From Candidatus Omnitrophota bacterium (GTDB taxonomy: Bacteria > CAIJMQ01): a stretch of DNA of 64,000 nucleotides. Each line of letters starts with the position of its first letter. The stretch's first letter is position 1. Below, in pieces: positions 8,649-16,949 of the stretch. The notes beneath the pieces are model-generated. The model made no database searches. It was not told the DNA's origin and saw nothing but the letters and a program-made list of their open reading frames with translations. The DNA lies in assembly GCA_018812925.1 (NCBI GenBank), contig JAHJCU010000005.1:124001-188000 (forward strand), written 5' to 3'. Position numbers and translations under genes: made by a program.

Positions 8649-9149
8649 TTAAAATTGTAATTTCTGAATTAATCCTATCCCTGCAATTGAAAGAACGGTT
8701 ACGGTTATACCCGCAAGTAGTATACCTATAAGAATTGCTATAACCGAATATTTGAATCTGATTTTGAAAAGCATTGCTGCTACGCAACCTGTCCAAGCTC
8801 CTGTTAAAGGAAATGGGATTGCAACAAAAAGCGCCAATCCTATTGCTTCGTATTTTTCAACTATTTTCGCTTTTCTCTTTGTCCTTTCAAAAAACCAGTC
8901 GAAAAATTTCTTGAATGGTCTCCATTTGCTTAAGAATTCGCTGGCGGGTTTCAAGAAAAGAAGAAGAGGTATTACCGAAATGAAATTTCCCAAAACCGCC
9001 AAGAAAAAACTTTTTAGAACCGAAAAATTATAAAGGGCAAGCCCTACGGGTATTCCTCCTCTTAATTCTGATATCGGCAATGCAGAAATAATCATTACGA
9101 TTAATTCTTCCGGCAGTCCTTGTAACACTTGAATTATCTTCTCTATCAT
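8649..9149 (-). CDS. COG2426-type small membrane exporter-like protein
   Basis: A 166-residue integral membrane protein of the family annotated as putative small multi-drug export protein (PF06695). The N-terminus has the conserved PEELIVMIISALPISELRGG, in which the ISELRGG turn is the hallmark. About four hydrophobic segments are visible (residues ~15-30, 42-66, 100-122, 133-155), plus a basic cytoplasmic loop with several K/R around residues 75-95. The transported substrate is unknown for the family and the name should not be over-read. It lies leftward between pcm and ahcY with gaps of about 135-145 nt, so co-transcription is uncertain. Confidence 0.82.
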   Translation of the reverse strand: MIEKIIQVLQGLPEELIVMIISALPISELRGGIPVGLALYNFSVLKSFFLAVLGNFISVIPLLLFLKPASEFLSKWRPFKKFFDWFFERTKRKAKIVEKYEAIGLALFVAIPFPLTGAWTGCVAAMLFKIRFKYSVIAILIGILLAGITVTVLSIAGIGLIQKLQF

Positions 9150-9185
9150 AAAAATTACTTTTATTAAAGATTACCCCTAGAAACG

Positions 9186-9290
9186 CATAGCATTTCAGGG
9201 ACTAAGTCCTCGGAATCTTGCTAAGATTCCAGAGGGAAAATTTAAGATTCGAGATTTTAAGAATCTTTAATCTTCAATCTTGAATTTTGA
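9186..9290. repeat. Hairpins and AAGATT-rich semi-palindromic element
   Basis: A perfect small hairpin, GGAATCTT/AAGATTCC (9212-9230), is preceded by GGACT/AGTCC. It is followed by an AT-rich stretch in which AAGATT and AATCTT words alternate (9241-9285). The latter closely resembles 27163-27215 upstream of ruvA, so it appears to be a dispersed element. No T-run follows on either strand, so I do not call it a terminator. Confidence 0.55.
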
Positions 9291-9294
9291 ATGT

Positions 9295-9948
9295 TTATTT
9301 ATCCCATCCGTGTTTTCCTATTAAGGGCACAAATGTGCATCCACAAATTGTTTTTGTTATTAATTCTCCTTTTATTTTTTCCCCGAGGATTAAATCTTGA
9401 GAAAAGGGCCCCCCTATTGGAATGACGATTCGGCCGTTTTCAGAGAGTTGTTTAATCAAAGGTTCTGGAATTTTGGGCGAACCTGCCGTTACTATAATGC
9501 CGTTATAAGGAGCATATTCGCTCCAACCTTCACTTCCGTCGCCCACTTTCACTTTTATATTCTGGTATCCCAATTCTTTAAACATTTCTTCAGCTTTTAA
9601 AGCAAGAGATTCTATTTTTTCCACAGTATAAACTTCTTTTGCGGTTTTGCTTAAAACGGCCGTCTGATATCCCGAACCTGTTCCAATCTCCAAAACTTTT
9701 TCGTGTTCTTTAAGCCGAAGCAATTCTGTCATTAAAGCTACCATATAGGGTTGAGAAATAGTTTGTCCTTCTCCTATGGGAAGAGGAAAATCTTCATATG
9801 CGCACGACCTTTGTTGTTCTGAAACGAAAAGATGTCTTGGTATTTGCCCCATAACTTCCAGGAGTTTTTCGTCTTTTATTCCCCTTGTTTTTAGCTGAAC
9901 TTCCACCATATTTTCTCGTAATATTTTGTAATCTTCTTTATTAAACAT
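9295..9948 (-). CDS. pcm: Protein-L-isoaspartate O-methyltransferase
   Basis: Transfers methyl from SAM to L-isoaspartyl residues, starting repair of damaged proteins. The family length is about 210-220 residues. From the ATG at 9948 the product has 217, beginning MFNKEDYKILRENMV; an upstream in-frame TTG at 9972 would add eight residues and is less likely. Motifs: LPIGEGQTISQPYMVALMTE, the isoaspartate-pocket region, near residue 63; the SAM-binding VLEIGTGSGYQTAVLS near 85; and GDGSEGWSEYAPYNGIIVTA near 140. Its product S-adenosylhomocysteine would feed AhcY two genes downstream. It follows the glycosyltransferase gene by about 50 nt on the same strand. Confidence 0.94.
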   Translation of the reverse strand: MFNKEDYKILRENMVEVQLKTRGIKDEKLLEVMGQIPRHLFVSEQQRSCAYEDFPLPIGEGQTISQPYMVALMTELLRLKEHEKVLEIGTGSGYQTAVLSKTAKEVYTVEKIESLALKAEEMFKELGYQNIKVKVGDGSEGWSEYAPYNGIIVTAGSPKIPEPLIKQLSENGRIVIPIGGPFSQDLILGEKIKGELITKTICGCTFVPLIGKHGWDK

Positions 9949-10001
9949 AATATAGTCAATAAAGAATAGCAAGTAAAAATAAAAAACTATCTTTATCTTT
10001 T

Positions 10002-10727
10002 TTATAGATTTTTCAGGACAAATCTAAAAAATCTTAAAGTATCAATAAACGGATTGATTTTGCTTCTTTTTGTAGATTCTGCCAAATAAACTGTGGAAAT
10101 GGGAATTTCTTTGATTTTGAAACCCTTACGCGCGGCTTTTATTATTACTTCGGATTCTATTTCGAAATTGGAAGTGGAGAGCTCTATTTTTTTAAGCGCA
10201 TCGGTTGATATGAGCCTAAAACCTGACTGGCTATCAGAAACACTAGATCTGCTCAAGACAGAAGTAATAAAAGAAGTGAAATGATTTGTAGCATATCGTA
10301 TAAAGGGCATACCCGCCTGCTTTTTGGAAGATGGCAGGTCTTTGCATTGCATCCCACCACTAATACGATGGCGGGCAAGCATCCTTGAACCGACCACAAT
10401 ATCAGCGTCGCCTTTTTTATATGCTTCTATAAAATTGGGGATTTCACTATATTTATGTTGTCCGTCACCGTCTAGGGTTATAACGGCGCCGTAATCTTTG
10501 CTTTTTATATAAGAAAAACCTGTTCTTAATGCAGCGCCTTTGCCTTTGTTTTTTTCATGCCTTAGGACAATTGCGCCTGCTTTTTTGGCTTCTTCATATG
10601 TATTATCAACTGATCCGTCATCAACCACAATTACGTCGGAAATTCCTTCTACTTCGCGAATTTGTAAAATTAGCTGCCCTATTCTTTCTTTCTCGTTATA
10701 AGCTGCAATTAACGCGCATATCTTCAT
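10002..10727 (-). CDS. Family 2 glycosyltransferase (dolichyl-P-mannose synthase-like)
   Basis: A 241-residue GT-A fold enzyme that transfers a sugar from a nucleotide donor, probably to a lipid carrier. The N-terminus has LIAAYNEKERIG, then VIVVDDGSVDNTYE, the glycine/lysine motif NKGKGAALRTGF, and the DxD-type metal motif LDGDGQH near residue 90. The acceptor motif DSQSGFRLI lies near residue 171. Between GSRMLAR and MPFIRYATN the protein has about 20 extra residues (HRISGGMQCKDLPSSKKQAG) that I do not expect in the family. They are encoded by a GC-rich palindromic element (10308-10378) in frame. There is no C-terminal membrane anchor. It lies downstream of the LpxL-like gene, suggesting a cell-envelope role. 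Confidence 0.88.
   Translation of the reverse strand: MKICALIAAYNEKERIGQLILQIREVEGISDVIVVDDGSVDNTYEEAKKAGAIVLRHEKNKGKGAALRTGFSYIKSKDYGAVITLDGDGQHKYSEIPNFIEAYKKGDADIVVGSRMLARHRISGGMQCKDLPSSKKQAGMPFIRYATNHFTSFITSVLSRSSVSDSQSGFRLISTDALKKIELSTSNFEIESEVIIKAARKGFKIKEIPISTVYLAESTKRSKINPFIDTLRFFRFVLKNL
10308..10378. repeat. GC-rich palindromic element inserted in frame in the glycosyltransferase gene
   Basis: CCCGCC at about 10312-10317 and GGCGGG at 10370-10375 form the outer arms, with GCCTGC next to the first arm and inner GATGGCAGG-type repeats. The same words occur at 10737-10769, 19290-19320 and 21160-21190 in non-coding DNA. Here the element is read through in frame and adds about 20 residues without a stop. 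Confidence 0.6.
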
Positions 10728-10736
10728 AATATTTTT

Positions 10737-10769
10737 CCGCCTACTTGTTTTGCATCAAAGCGGGCAAGG
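10737..10769. repeat. GC-rich palindromic element, intergenic copy
   Basis: CCGCCTACTTG at 10737-10747 is followed by CAAAGCGGGCAAGG ending at 10769. Arms CCGC/GCGG and CTTG/CAAAG make a short hairpin. It shares its word order with the copy at 21160-21190 and lies in the 117-nt gap between the glycosyltransferase and acyltransferase genes. Confidence 0.5.
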
Positions 10770-10782
10770 AAATAAATTGCCT

Positions 10783-10830
10783 TTCTACTATGTATTTCCA
10801 AGTATTTCCACATATTTCTACCGTATATCT
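10783..10830. repeat. TATTTCC-repeat element
   Basis: Closely spaced copies of TATTTCC/ATTTCTA (GTATTTCCAAGTATTTCC and then ACATATTTCTAC) resemble the murF-mraY spacer at 55523-55610. No function is evident. Confidence 0.4.
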
Positions 10831-10844
10831 ATTTTATTTTTTGT

Positions 10845-11723
10845 CTACCAGACCTCTTCAAAAACACACCATTGTTCGGGATAAAGACGGACATATTTTT
10901 CTATTACCGTAGCTATTTTCTGCGTGTTAATTCTGATAAATTCCTCTTTATCTTTACATCTTTTGACTTGTATTGGGCGTTCAAAATGAAGCGTGTATTT
11001 ATTGTTCTTGTTCCTTATTGTAAATCCGGGGAGAATAAGCGCTTGGGTCCAGTATGCCAAAATAGCAGGACCTTTAGGGAAATATGTTTTTCTACCAAAG
11101 AATTCTACCTCTACCCCAGTAGCTTTATTTGCAGTTTTATCCCTTGTGTTTTTTGAAAAATCAATATTTCTATCGCCGAGTATTGCCAACACTTCCCCCC
11201 TTTTTAATCTTCGAACTCCTTCTATTAAATTTTGCCCTAGAAATATTGATTTAAGCCCCTTTGCCAAGCGTTGTTTAAGAAATATATTATTTATCGCTCT
11301 ATTACGCTGTGGCAAAACTATTGCCGAAATAGGATACCCCATTAGTGAAAGAATCGTGCCGCCTAACTCCCAATTACCGATATGCGCGGTTAGAGCTATA
11401 ATTCCTTTGTTTTTTCTATAAGCGTTGTCAAAGTTTTCTTTATTTACCGTTTTCACCCATTTCTTCCAGTTATATTTGTTCAGTTGGGAAATAAAGAGAA
11501 AATCAGCCAAATATTTGGAAAAATTATGGAACATATCTCTCGCGGCATTATATTTTGCTTTTTTCGACGGAATTTTTCCAAAATTAGAAAACACTGCTTT
11601 CCGGTTTTTTCTGTGAAAAAGAAAATACATATCGGAAGTTCTTAACCCTATCCAGTACTTAAATGGAGTTGGGAAAGAAACGGCCACAAACCTAGCAAAC
11701 AGATACAATATATACTCTAACAT
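10845..11723 (-). CDS. LpxL/HtrB-type lysophospholipid/lipid A acyltransferase
   Basis: A 292-residue membrane-associated acyltransferase of the LpxL-LpxM family, which adds secondary acyl chains to lipid A precursors from acyl-ACP. The catalytic HxxxxE motif is ALTAHIGNWELGG near residue 115. The downstream block GVRRLKRGEVLAILGDRNID and a later EVEFFGRKTYFPKGPAILAY match the substrate-binding regions of the family. A hydrophobic N-terminus (YILYLFARFVAVSF) anchors it to the inner membrane. This is the main evidence in the window for an outer membrane with lipid A. The start ATG at 11723 is the first in frame. The acyl chain and exact acceptor cannot be read. Confidence 0.88.
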   Translation of the reverse strand: MLEYILYLFARFVAVSFPTPFKYWIGLRTSDMYFLFHRKNRKAVFSNFGKIPSKKAKYNAARDMFHNFSKYLADFLFISQLNKYNWKKWVKTVNKENFDNAYRKNKGIIALTAHIGNWELGGTILSLMGYPISAIVLPQRNRAINNIFLKQRLAKGLKSIFLGQNLIEGVRRLKRGEVLAILGDRNIDFSKNTRDKTANKATGVEVEFFGRKTYFPKGPAILAYWTQALILPGFTIRNKNNKYTLHFERPIQVKRCKDKEEFIRINTQKIATVIEKYVRLYPEQWCVFEEVW

Positions 11724-11894
11724 TTCTTTAAAAGTCGTTCTTCGGATTTTCCTGAAAATTGCAGGAATATGTTTCCATAGTTACGGGTTTTTGCTAAAAT
11801 GGATTATAACAGCAAAAGGAATCTAAATCCAAGACAAATGTTGGCAAAAAGCTATACAAAGAAATAATTAAAATTCTTTATTTCTTCAATTTCA

Positions 11895-12659
11895 ATGAGT
11901 CAAAATATTGAAAGAATGCCAGACAAAAAAGATAAAAATTATCAACATCTATTGCAAAATAGGAAATTAAAAATTGCTTTCTATTCCTGGTTCAAAACAA
12001 GAATTATAGGCACTTTGGTCAATAGGTATTTAGATATCCAAGCCGAGGGGCTGGATAATATCCCAGAAGGACCATGTATACTTGTTACACACCATTGTTT
12101 ATATTTCGACTCGTCTGTAATTGCTTCTACGATTAAACGCAAAATACACGGATGGATAGACGAAGACGCTTTTTCCAAACCGGGTGTGTGGCGATTATGT
12201 AACTTTCTTGAACAAGTCCCGGTTAAAACAGGCGGTCAGGCGTCACGGGAAGATTATAAAAAAACAAAAGAAATGAGCATTATGTGGCTTAAAAATACAA
12301 AGGATCTTATCGGGTTGACTAATGACGGTGCCTCAAGGTATCTCTTTGATGAAACGGGAAATATATTAGATCTTCCTTCCAGAATGAATCATTCAGGAGC
12401 TGCAAGTTTAGCAATGGAAGCCAATGTTCCTGTTATTCCTACAGCTTCTTGGATTTCCCAAAAACATCAAAAGGAACTGTTTGTTTCAAAGGGGTTAAAT
12501 AGTATAAAATACATGGAGAAGCAAAAAAAAATCCCTTATAAATTTTTCTTTTGTAAACCTTTAAATCCTTGCGAATATACAAATAAAAAAGATTTAAAAG
12601 AAGATATCAGAAAAAAACAATTGGAAGCTTATCGAAAACTTTCGAATAAAACCCCGTAG
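11895..12659 (+). CDS. PlsC-like acyltransferase
   Basis: A 254-residue protein of the 1-acylglycerol-3-phosphate acyltransferase superfamily. Block I is VTHHCLYFDSSVIAS near residue 75, giving the catalytic HxxxxD. A later DGASRYLFDE could correspond to the substrate-binding block, and AMEANVPVIPTASWIS near residue 175 matches block IV, with its conserved proline. It has no clear transmembrane segment, so it is probably a peripheral membrane enzyme. It is divergent from the LpxL-like gene and 39 nt upstream of a methyltransferase gene, suggesting lipid or polyketide-like lipid tailoring. The true substrate is unknown. The ATG at 11895 has little Shine-Dalgarno; an internal ATG at residue 8 is an alternative. 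Confidence 0.82.
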   Translation: MSQNIERMPDKKDKNYQHLLQNRKLKIAFYSWFKTRIIGTLVNRYLDIQAEGLDNIPEGPCILVTHHCLYFDSSVIASTIKRKIHGWIDEDAFSKPGVWRLCNFLEQVPVKTGGQASREDYKKTKEMSIMWLKNTKDLIGLTNDGASRYLFDETGNILDLPSRMNHSGAASLAMEANVPVIPTASWISQKHQKELFVSKGLNSIKYMEKQKKIPYKFFFCKPLNPCEYTNKKDLKEDIRKKQLEAYRKLSNKTP

Positions 12660-12698
12660 GAAAATTCCAACGGGGTAAGAATATTTAGACGCAAAAAT

Positions 12699-13475
12699 AT
12701 GAAAATCACCAAAGCTAAATTACTAAACCCTATCTGGAAAATCTGGTATTCGTATATAAGTAATTTGGATAGAAAAGGAGAAGTAACTTTTCTTAATTAT
12801 GGCTATGCGGATGACAAAAATATTGAGTTTAAGAAAGAAGACGAAATCAACAGGTATTCCGCTCAACTTTATCATCATGTTGTCAGTTCCGTTAAATTGT
12901 ATGGATTGGATGTTTTGGAGGTCGGATGTGGAAGAGGAGGCGGAGCTTCTTATGTAGCCGGATGCTTTGTTCCTAAATCCGTGACGGGGCTTGACCTTTG
13001 TAAAGAATCTATTAACTTTTGCAAGAAACATTACTTTGTCAAAGGATTATCTTTTTGCCAAGGTGATGCCTTGAATTTGCCTTTTGCGGACAATAACTTC
13101 GATGCAGTTGTAAACGTGGAATCTTCCCATCGTTATCCTGATATGGAAAAGTTTTTAAAAGAAGTTTATAGAGTTCTAAAAACCGGCGGATATTTTCTAT
13201 TCGCAGATTTAAGAGATGAGCAATCAATAGGAACTCTAAGGGAACAATTAAATAACTCAAACATGAAAATTATAAAAGAAGAAGTTATCACACCTAATGT
13301 TCTTAAAGCATTAGAATTAGACCACAAAAGAAGAATAGGACTTATTAATAAATTAGTGCCCAAAATTTTCCATTCGCTAACCAAAGAATTTGCAGGGACA
13401 AAGGAAACAGGACTATATAAATCTTTCCTGACAAAGAAAAAAGAATATCTCTACTATGTTCTGCAGAAAGATTAA
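12699..13475 (+). CDS. SAM-dependent methyltransferase (class I)
   Basis: A 258-residue methyltransferase. Motif I is VLEVGCGRGGGASYVAG near residue 72; motif II is VTGLDLCKESINFCKKH near 95; a motif VVNVESSHRYPDMEKF follows near 132, and then VLKTGGYFLFADLR. The GGGASY and NVESSHRYP words are those of the phthiotriol/phenolphthiotriol dimycocerosate methyltransferase-like group, which act on long-chain lipids or polyketides. Here the substrate is unknown, but the adjacent PlsC-like gene makes a lipid acceptor plausible. It converges on miaA: the two stop codons share the palindrome TTAA at 13472-13475, so there is no room for a separate terminator. Confidence 0.88.
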   Translation: MKITKAKLLNPIWKIWYSYISNLDRKGEVTFLNYGYADDKNIEFKKEDEINRYSAQLYHHVVSSVKLYGLDVLEVGCGRGGGASYVAGCFVPKSVTGLDLCKESINFCKKHYFVKGLSFCQGDALNLPFADNNFDAVVNVESSHRYPDMEKFLKEVYRVLKTGGYFLFADLRDEQSIGTLREQLNNSNMKIIKEEVITPNVLKALELDHKRRIGLINKLVPKIFHSLTKEFAGTKETGLYKSFLTKKKEYLYYVLQKD

Positions 13476-14398
13476 TCACTTTTTCTTTTGGAGATAAATT
13501 TTTCCACTTCTTCAAAAATTTCTTGTCTTTCCTCATCCAATACAAACCATTTTATATCTTTGTTTTTCCGAAAATATGTCATTTGGCGCTTGGCAAAGTT
13601 TCGCGTGCTTGTCTTAACTTTTTCTTTTGCTTCTTCCAGAGTAAAATTGCCGTTTAAATAATTTGCAACTTCTTTATAACCTAGTGCCTGAAACGAAGAA
13701 AGTTCCGGATTATATCCTTGTTTGATAAGAATTTTTACCTCTTCTACCAATCCGTTATCAAACATGTTATCCACTCTCATATCTATTCTTTCGTATAGTT
13801 GGGGTCTTGGTCTTGCAATACCTATTATGAGACAGTGATAATCCTGAATTTTACTTTTTACTTTCTGAATTTCGGACATCGGTTCGCCCGTAAGCTGATA
13901 AACTTCTATGGCGCGGATTATTCTATTTAAATCATTAGGATGAAGCTTTTTCGCTGATATAGGGTCTATTTCCTTTAATAGTTCATGCAAAAAAGCGCTT
14001 CCCTTTTGAGCCGCTTCTTGTCCTAATTTCTTTCTAAGGGCAAGGTTTGCTTTAGGCATAGAAGAGATGCCATAAACCAGGGCATCAAGATATAACCCGC
14101 TGCCTCCTGAAATCAAAGGAGTTTTGCCCCGTTTGGCTATACCCTCAATTACTTTGCCGGCGTCACACGCATATTCTCCCGCGCTGTAATGGTAATCCGG
14201 AGAAACGACATCAATCATATGATGGGAATATTTTTCCCTATCTTCGGATGCAGGTTTCGCTGTTCCTATATCCATACCGCGATATATCTGCATGGAATCA
14301 CACGAAACAATCTCAAGAGGGAATTTTTCCGCGAGTTCATGGCTAATTTTTGTTTTGCCGACAGCAGTTGGGCCTATGAGGGCAATTAGCTTTATCAT
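13472..14398 (-). CDS. miaA: tRNA dimethylallyltransferase
   Basis: Adds the dimethylallyl group from DMAPP to N6 of A37 in tRNAs reading UNN codons. The 308-residue length is normal. It has the P-loop LIGPTAVGKTKIS at residues 6-18, DSMQIYRGMDIGTAKP near 34, GGSGLYLDALV near 98, and the C-terminal QALGYKEVANYLNG. The start is certain from the MIKLIALIGPTAVGKT beginning. On the minus strand TTGTCA-16-TATAAT is followed by exactly six bases and then the ATG, so +1 should coincide with the A of the start codon: a leaderless mRNA. The promoter -35 overlaps that of the divergent sigma factor gene. Confidence 0.96.
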   Translation of the reverse strand: MIKLIALIGPTAVGKTKISHELAEKFPLEIVSCDSMQIYRGMDIGTAKPASEDREKYSHHMIDVVSPDYHYSAGEYACDAGKVIEGIAKRGKTPLISGGSGLYLDALVYGISSMPKANLALRKKLGQEAAQKGSAFLHELLKEIDPISAKKLHPNDLNRIIRAIEVYQLTGEPMSEIQKVKSKIQDYHCLIIGIARPRPQLYERIDMRVDNMFDNGLVEEVKILIKQGYNPELSSFQALGYKEVANYLNGNFTLEEAKEKVKTSTRNFAKRQMTYFRKNKDIKWFVLDEERQEIFEEVEKFISKRKSD

Positions 14399-14404
14399 GT
14401 GTGT

Positions 14405-14432
14405 ATTATACCCCAGCCGTATACATTGACAA
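14405..14432 (-). promoter_or_regulatory. miaA promoter, leaderless geometry
   Basis: Minus strand: TTGTCA (14432-14427), 16-nt spacer, TATAAT (14410-14405), six bases, then the ATG. Its -35 overlaps the opposite-strand TTGACA of the sigma gene by five bases. Confidence 0.7.
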
Positions 14433-14455
14433 CTTTGTCCGTATGGTGGTGTAAT
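14426..14455 (+). promoter_or_regulatory. Promoter of the ECF sigma factor module
   Basis: TTGACA (14426-14431), an 18-nt spacer, TGTAAT (14450-14455). The predicted start near 14462 leaves a leader of about 68 nt before the ATG at 14530. The -35 shares bases with the miaA promoter on the other strand. Confidence 0.6.
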
Positions 14456-14529
14456 GCTTATGAAAAAGAATTTTAGACAAATTTAGGCGGGATTTACGTC
14501 TTTAATATGACTTTACAGAGAACTCATCA

Positions 14530-15078
14530 ATGGAAAAACAAATAGAATTAAAAATAAAGGAATTGCTTCTAAAAAATGATTCTTGTGCCCTTGAAATTAT
14601 ATACGATAATATCGGAAGGAATCTCTATAAATACATGTTATCTATTCTATGTTCGCACACCAAAGCGGAGGAAGTTATGCAGAACTTGTTTGTAGCAATA
14701 GCCGAAAAGCGAAACCGTCTTTCAAGAGCCCGTAATTTAACAAGTTACATATTTGCTATGGCAAAAAATCAGGCAATGGATTTTTTAAGAAGCGAACCCA
14801 AAAACGAGAAAAATATTGAAGATTACAAAAATATTATTACTGTACGAGATAACACAACCGACAAACTAAACGATGAAGAAATTGAAAAGATTACCAATGC
14901 TTTGTTTTTTTTACCACTAAAGCAGCGGGAAGTTATCACTATGAAGTTCTTTCAGGGTATGACGTTTGAAGATATTGCTAAAGCACTAAATATCTCTTTA
15001 AATACTGCCGCCAGCCGTTACCGTTACGGTATAGAAAAATTAAAGGGTAAACTCAAGGAGTTGGGAAATGAAATATAA
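14530..15078 (+). CDS. ECF-type RNA polymerase sigma factor
   Basis: A 182-residue sigma-70 family protein with only regions 2 and 4. Region 2 spans about residues 20-90 (KAEEVMQNLFVAIAEKRNRL, then LTSYIFAMAKNQAMDFLRS). Region 4 spans about residues 120-175 (LPLKQREVITMKFFQGMTFE, then DIAKALNISLNTAASRYRYG), which contains the -35-binding helix-turn-helix. It overlaps the next gene by 11 nt, which implies translational coupling; that membrane-anchored partner would be the natural anti-sigma. A decayed copy of region 4 lies at about 16950-17105. Target promoters and signal are unknown. Confidence 0.92.
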   Translation: MEKQIELKIKELLLKNDSCALEIIYDNIGRNLYKYMLSILCSHTKAEEVMQNLFVAIAEKRNRLSRARNLTSYIFAMAKNQAMDFLRSEPKNEKNIEDYKNIITVRDNTTDKLNDEEIEKITNALFFLPLKQREVITMKFFQGMTFEDIAKALNISLNTAASRYRYGIEKLKGKLKELGNEI

Positions 15079-15505
15079 CGACATTGAAAAAGAGCTTTCT
15101 CATTTCACGCTCAAAGAACCTGAACATAATTTGAAGGTTCAAGTCTTGCGAAAGGCAAGAACAGCTTGGTTCGAAAAACAGCCGGTTCCCGTTTTTACTT
15201 TCAGATTAATAAGAAATTACGCTTATGGTTTAGCAATGCTTCTCTTAATTAGTATAGTGAGTTTAAAAATTGACAATTCTCTTACGGATAAATTAATTGG
15301 CGGAAAAACCACATTAGTTGCAAAAACTATTGAAAAACCCAATGACATTGGGAATTTGTGTTCCGATTTAGGGATTGACTGCAAAACTTATCAACTATTT
15401 GCAAATATGGTTAAGACAGGAGAAAACAAGACTGGACCAACAGCATTAGAACAATTAGAGCAGTTAAAAAAAGAATTTAACCTGATAAATGGAGGATTGT
15501 CATGA
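15068..15505 (+). CDS. Membrane-anchored small protein, possible anti-sigma factor
   Basis: A 145-residue protein with one central transmembrane helix (about residues 54-72, YAYGLAMLLLISIVSL). It has a ~50-residue N-terminal part, presumably cytoplasmic, and a ~70-residue C-terminal part, presumably periplasmic. No zinc-binding HxxxCxxC motif of ZAS anti-sigma factors is visible and I do not recognise a family. Position decides the proposal: it overlaps the upstream ECF sigma gene by 11 nt and the downstream 472-residue membrane protein gene by 4 nt, so all three are translated together. An anti-sigma role is inference. Confidence 0.72.
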   Translation: MKYNDIEKELSHFTLKEPEHNLKVQVLRKARTAWFEKQPVPVFTFRLIRNYAYGLAMLLLISIVSLKIDNSLTDKLIGGKTTLVAKTIEKPNDIGNLCSDLGIDCKTYQLFANMVKTGENKTGPTALEQLEQLKKEFNLINGGLS

Positions 15506-16920
15506 GTAAAGGGAAAAAAGCTTTAAAAGTAATAGGTATTATATTCGGTAGTTTAATCGCTCTGATTATTGTGGTACATATTATCCTTAACATTGTATTC
15601 GGTATTCAGCTCCGCAATAAAATTGCTGAATTAAAGGTGCAGGGCATGCCCATGACCATTGCTGAAATTGTGCCTCTACCTGTTCCCGATGAAGAGAATG
15701 CGGCTCTCCTCTATAACAAAGCATTTATTCTTATGACAACTGCAGAAGGAGGAACACCTTATATTCCTAATAAAGAACGTGGCACAAAGAATAATGTAAT
15801 TAAAACCATTACAGATGTTAAATCTTTTTCGGATATTTCCGAGTGGACCGATGAACAAAGAAATGAAATTCCCCAGCTAATCAACTCCAGAGATATGCAG
15901 TATATTTACGAGCTTCTTGAAGAAGGTTCCCAGAAACCTAAATGCAATTTCAATCGTAATTATGAAGATGGACTTGGAATGCGTTTCCCAGATCTTGAAT
16001 ACATGCGAGATACCGAGAGATTACTCTGCGCGAAAGCCTTGCTTCAAGCAGAATCAGGTAATACAGGGAAAGCATTTGATACGCTTATTGTCGGATTGAA
16101 AATTTCGAACCATCTAAAAGATGGGTTGACTTTAATTGAGCAATTGATAAGGATTGCCTGTGACGGAATTATAATAGAATGTATTGAGAGCATTTCGGAC
16201 TCAAAGGGCATTTCACCCGAAAAAGCAAACTTGATAATGAATGAACTCTCTACCCATGAAGGCATTGAGCCTTTTATTAAATGTATGGATGGGGAAAGAC
16301 TTTATGGGATATTGGTATTTGAACAAATATCGAAGGGGGAAATATCGTTAAGAGATATGATGGGAAAAATACATGGAGAACTTCAGGAAAACGCTTTAGT
16401 TTTTTCATTATTTAATATTCTCTACTATAGACCAATAATGAAAAAAGATTTTGCATATTACCTAACAGTACTATCTAAGATGCAAGATAATTATAATATC
16501 CCATACTATGAGTATAAGAATGCTCAAACGATTCCTTTTGACCAAGAGTGGCAACAGGCCAGACAAAAATTCTATATTTTTACCGCAGCCCTCCTACCAG
16601 GACTCGATAGAGTACGGGATTTGCAAGAAAGACATCAGGCAAATATTGGAGTATGCAGAGTCGGGCTTGCTTTGAAACTACACAAGGCAAAGAACGGAAT
16701 TTATCCCGAGAAGTTGGAGGGTTTAGCGCCTGAATTTTTAAGAGAGATTCCTACCGACCCATTCAGCGGAAAAGGTCTCATATATTCCCGTTACATCGGT
16801 GGATTCAAGCTTTACAGCTTGGGTCCTAACATGCGGGATGATTATGGGACACCGAGAGCAAAAGAGCAGGATGCTCCAGCTAATAAGGATTATGATATTG
16901 TCTGGGAATCTGGCTCTTGA
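15502..16920 (+). CDS. Large single-pass membrane protein of the sigma module
   Basis: A 472-residue protein: a basic N-terminus, one transmembrane helix (about residues 10-34), then a long presumably extracytoplasmic domain. The last ~90 residues (VGLALKLHKAKNGIYPEKLE, followed by FLREIPTDPFSG and GFKLYSLGPNMRDDYG) look like the short pseudopilin-G-like tail found in many planctomycete and candidate-phylum proteins. The function is unknown. It could be the sensor or effector controlled by the upstream sigma/anti-sigma pair. A free-standing decayed copy of exactly this tail lies at 18952-19251. The stop is followed directly by TGATGCTAGATACTGG, similar to the palindrome arm flanking the decayed copy. 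Confidence 0.75.
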   Translation: MSKGKKALKVIGIIFGSLIALIIVVHIILNIVFGIQLRNKIAELKVQGMPMTIAEIVPLPVPDEENAALLYNKAFILMTTAEGGTPYIPNKERGTKNNVIKTITDVKSFSDISEWTDEQRNEIPQLINSRDMQYIYELLEEGSQKPKCNFNRNYEDGLGMRFPDLEYMRDTERLLCAKALLQAESGNTGKAFDTLIVGLKISNHLKDGLTLIEQLIRIACDGIIIECIESISDSKGISPEKANLIMNELSTHEGIEPFIKCMDGERLYGILVFEQISKGEISLRDMMGKIHGELQENALVFSLFNILYYRPIMKKDFAYYLTVLSKMQDNYNIPYYEYKNAQTIPFDQEWQQARQKFYIFTAALLPGLDRVRDLQERHQANIGVCRVGLALKLHKAKNGIYPEKLEGLAPEFLREIPTDPFSGKGLIYSRYIGGFKLYSLGPNMRDDYGTPRAKEQDAPANKDYDIVWESGS

Positions 16921-16949
16921 TGCTAGATACTGGATTCTAAATGCTCGAT

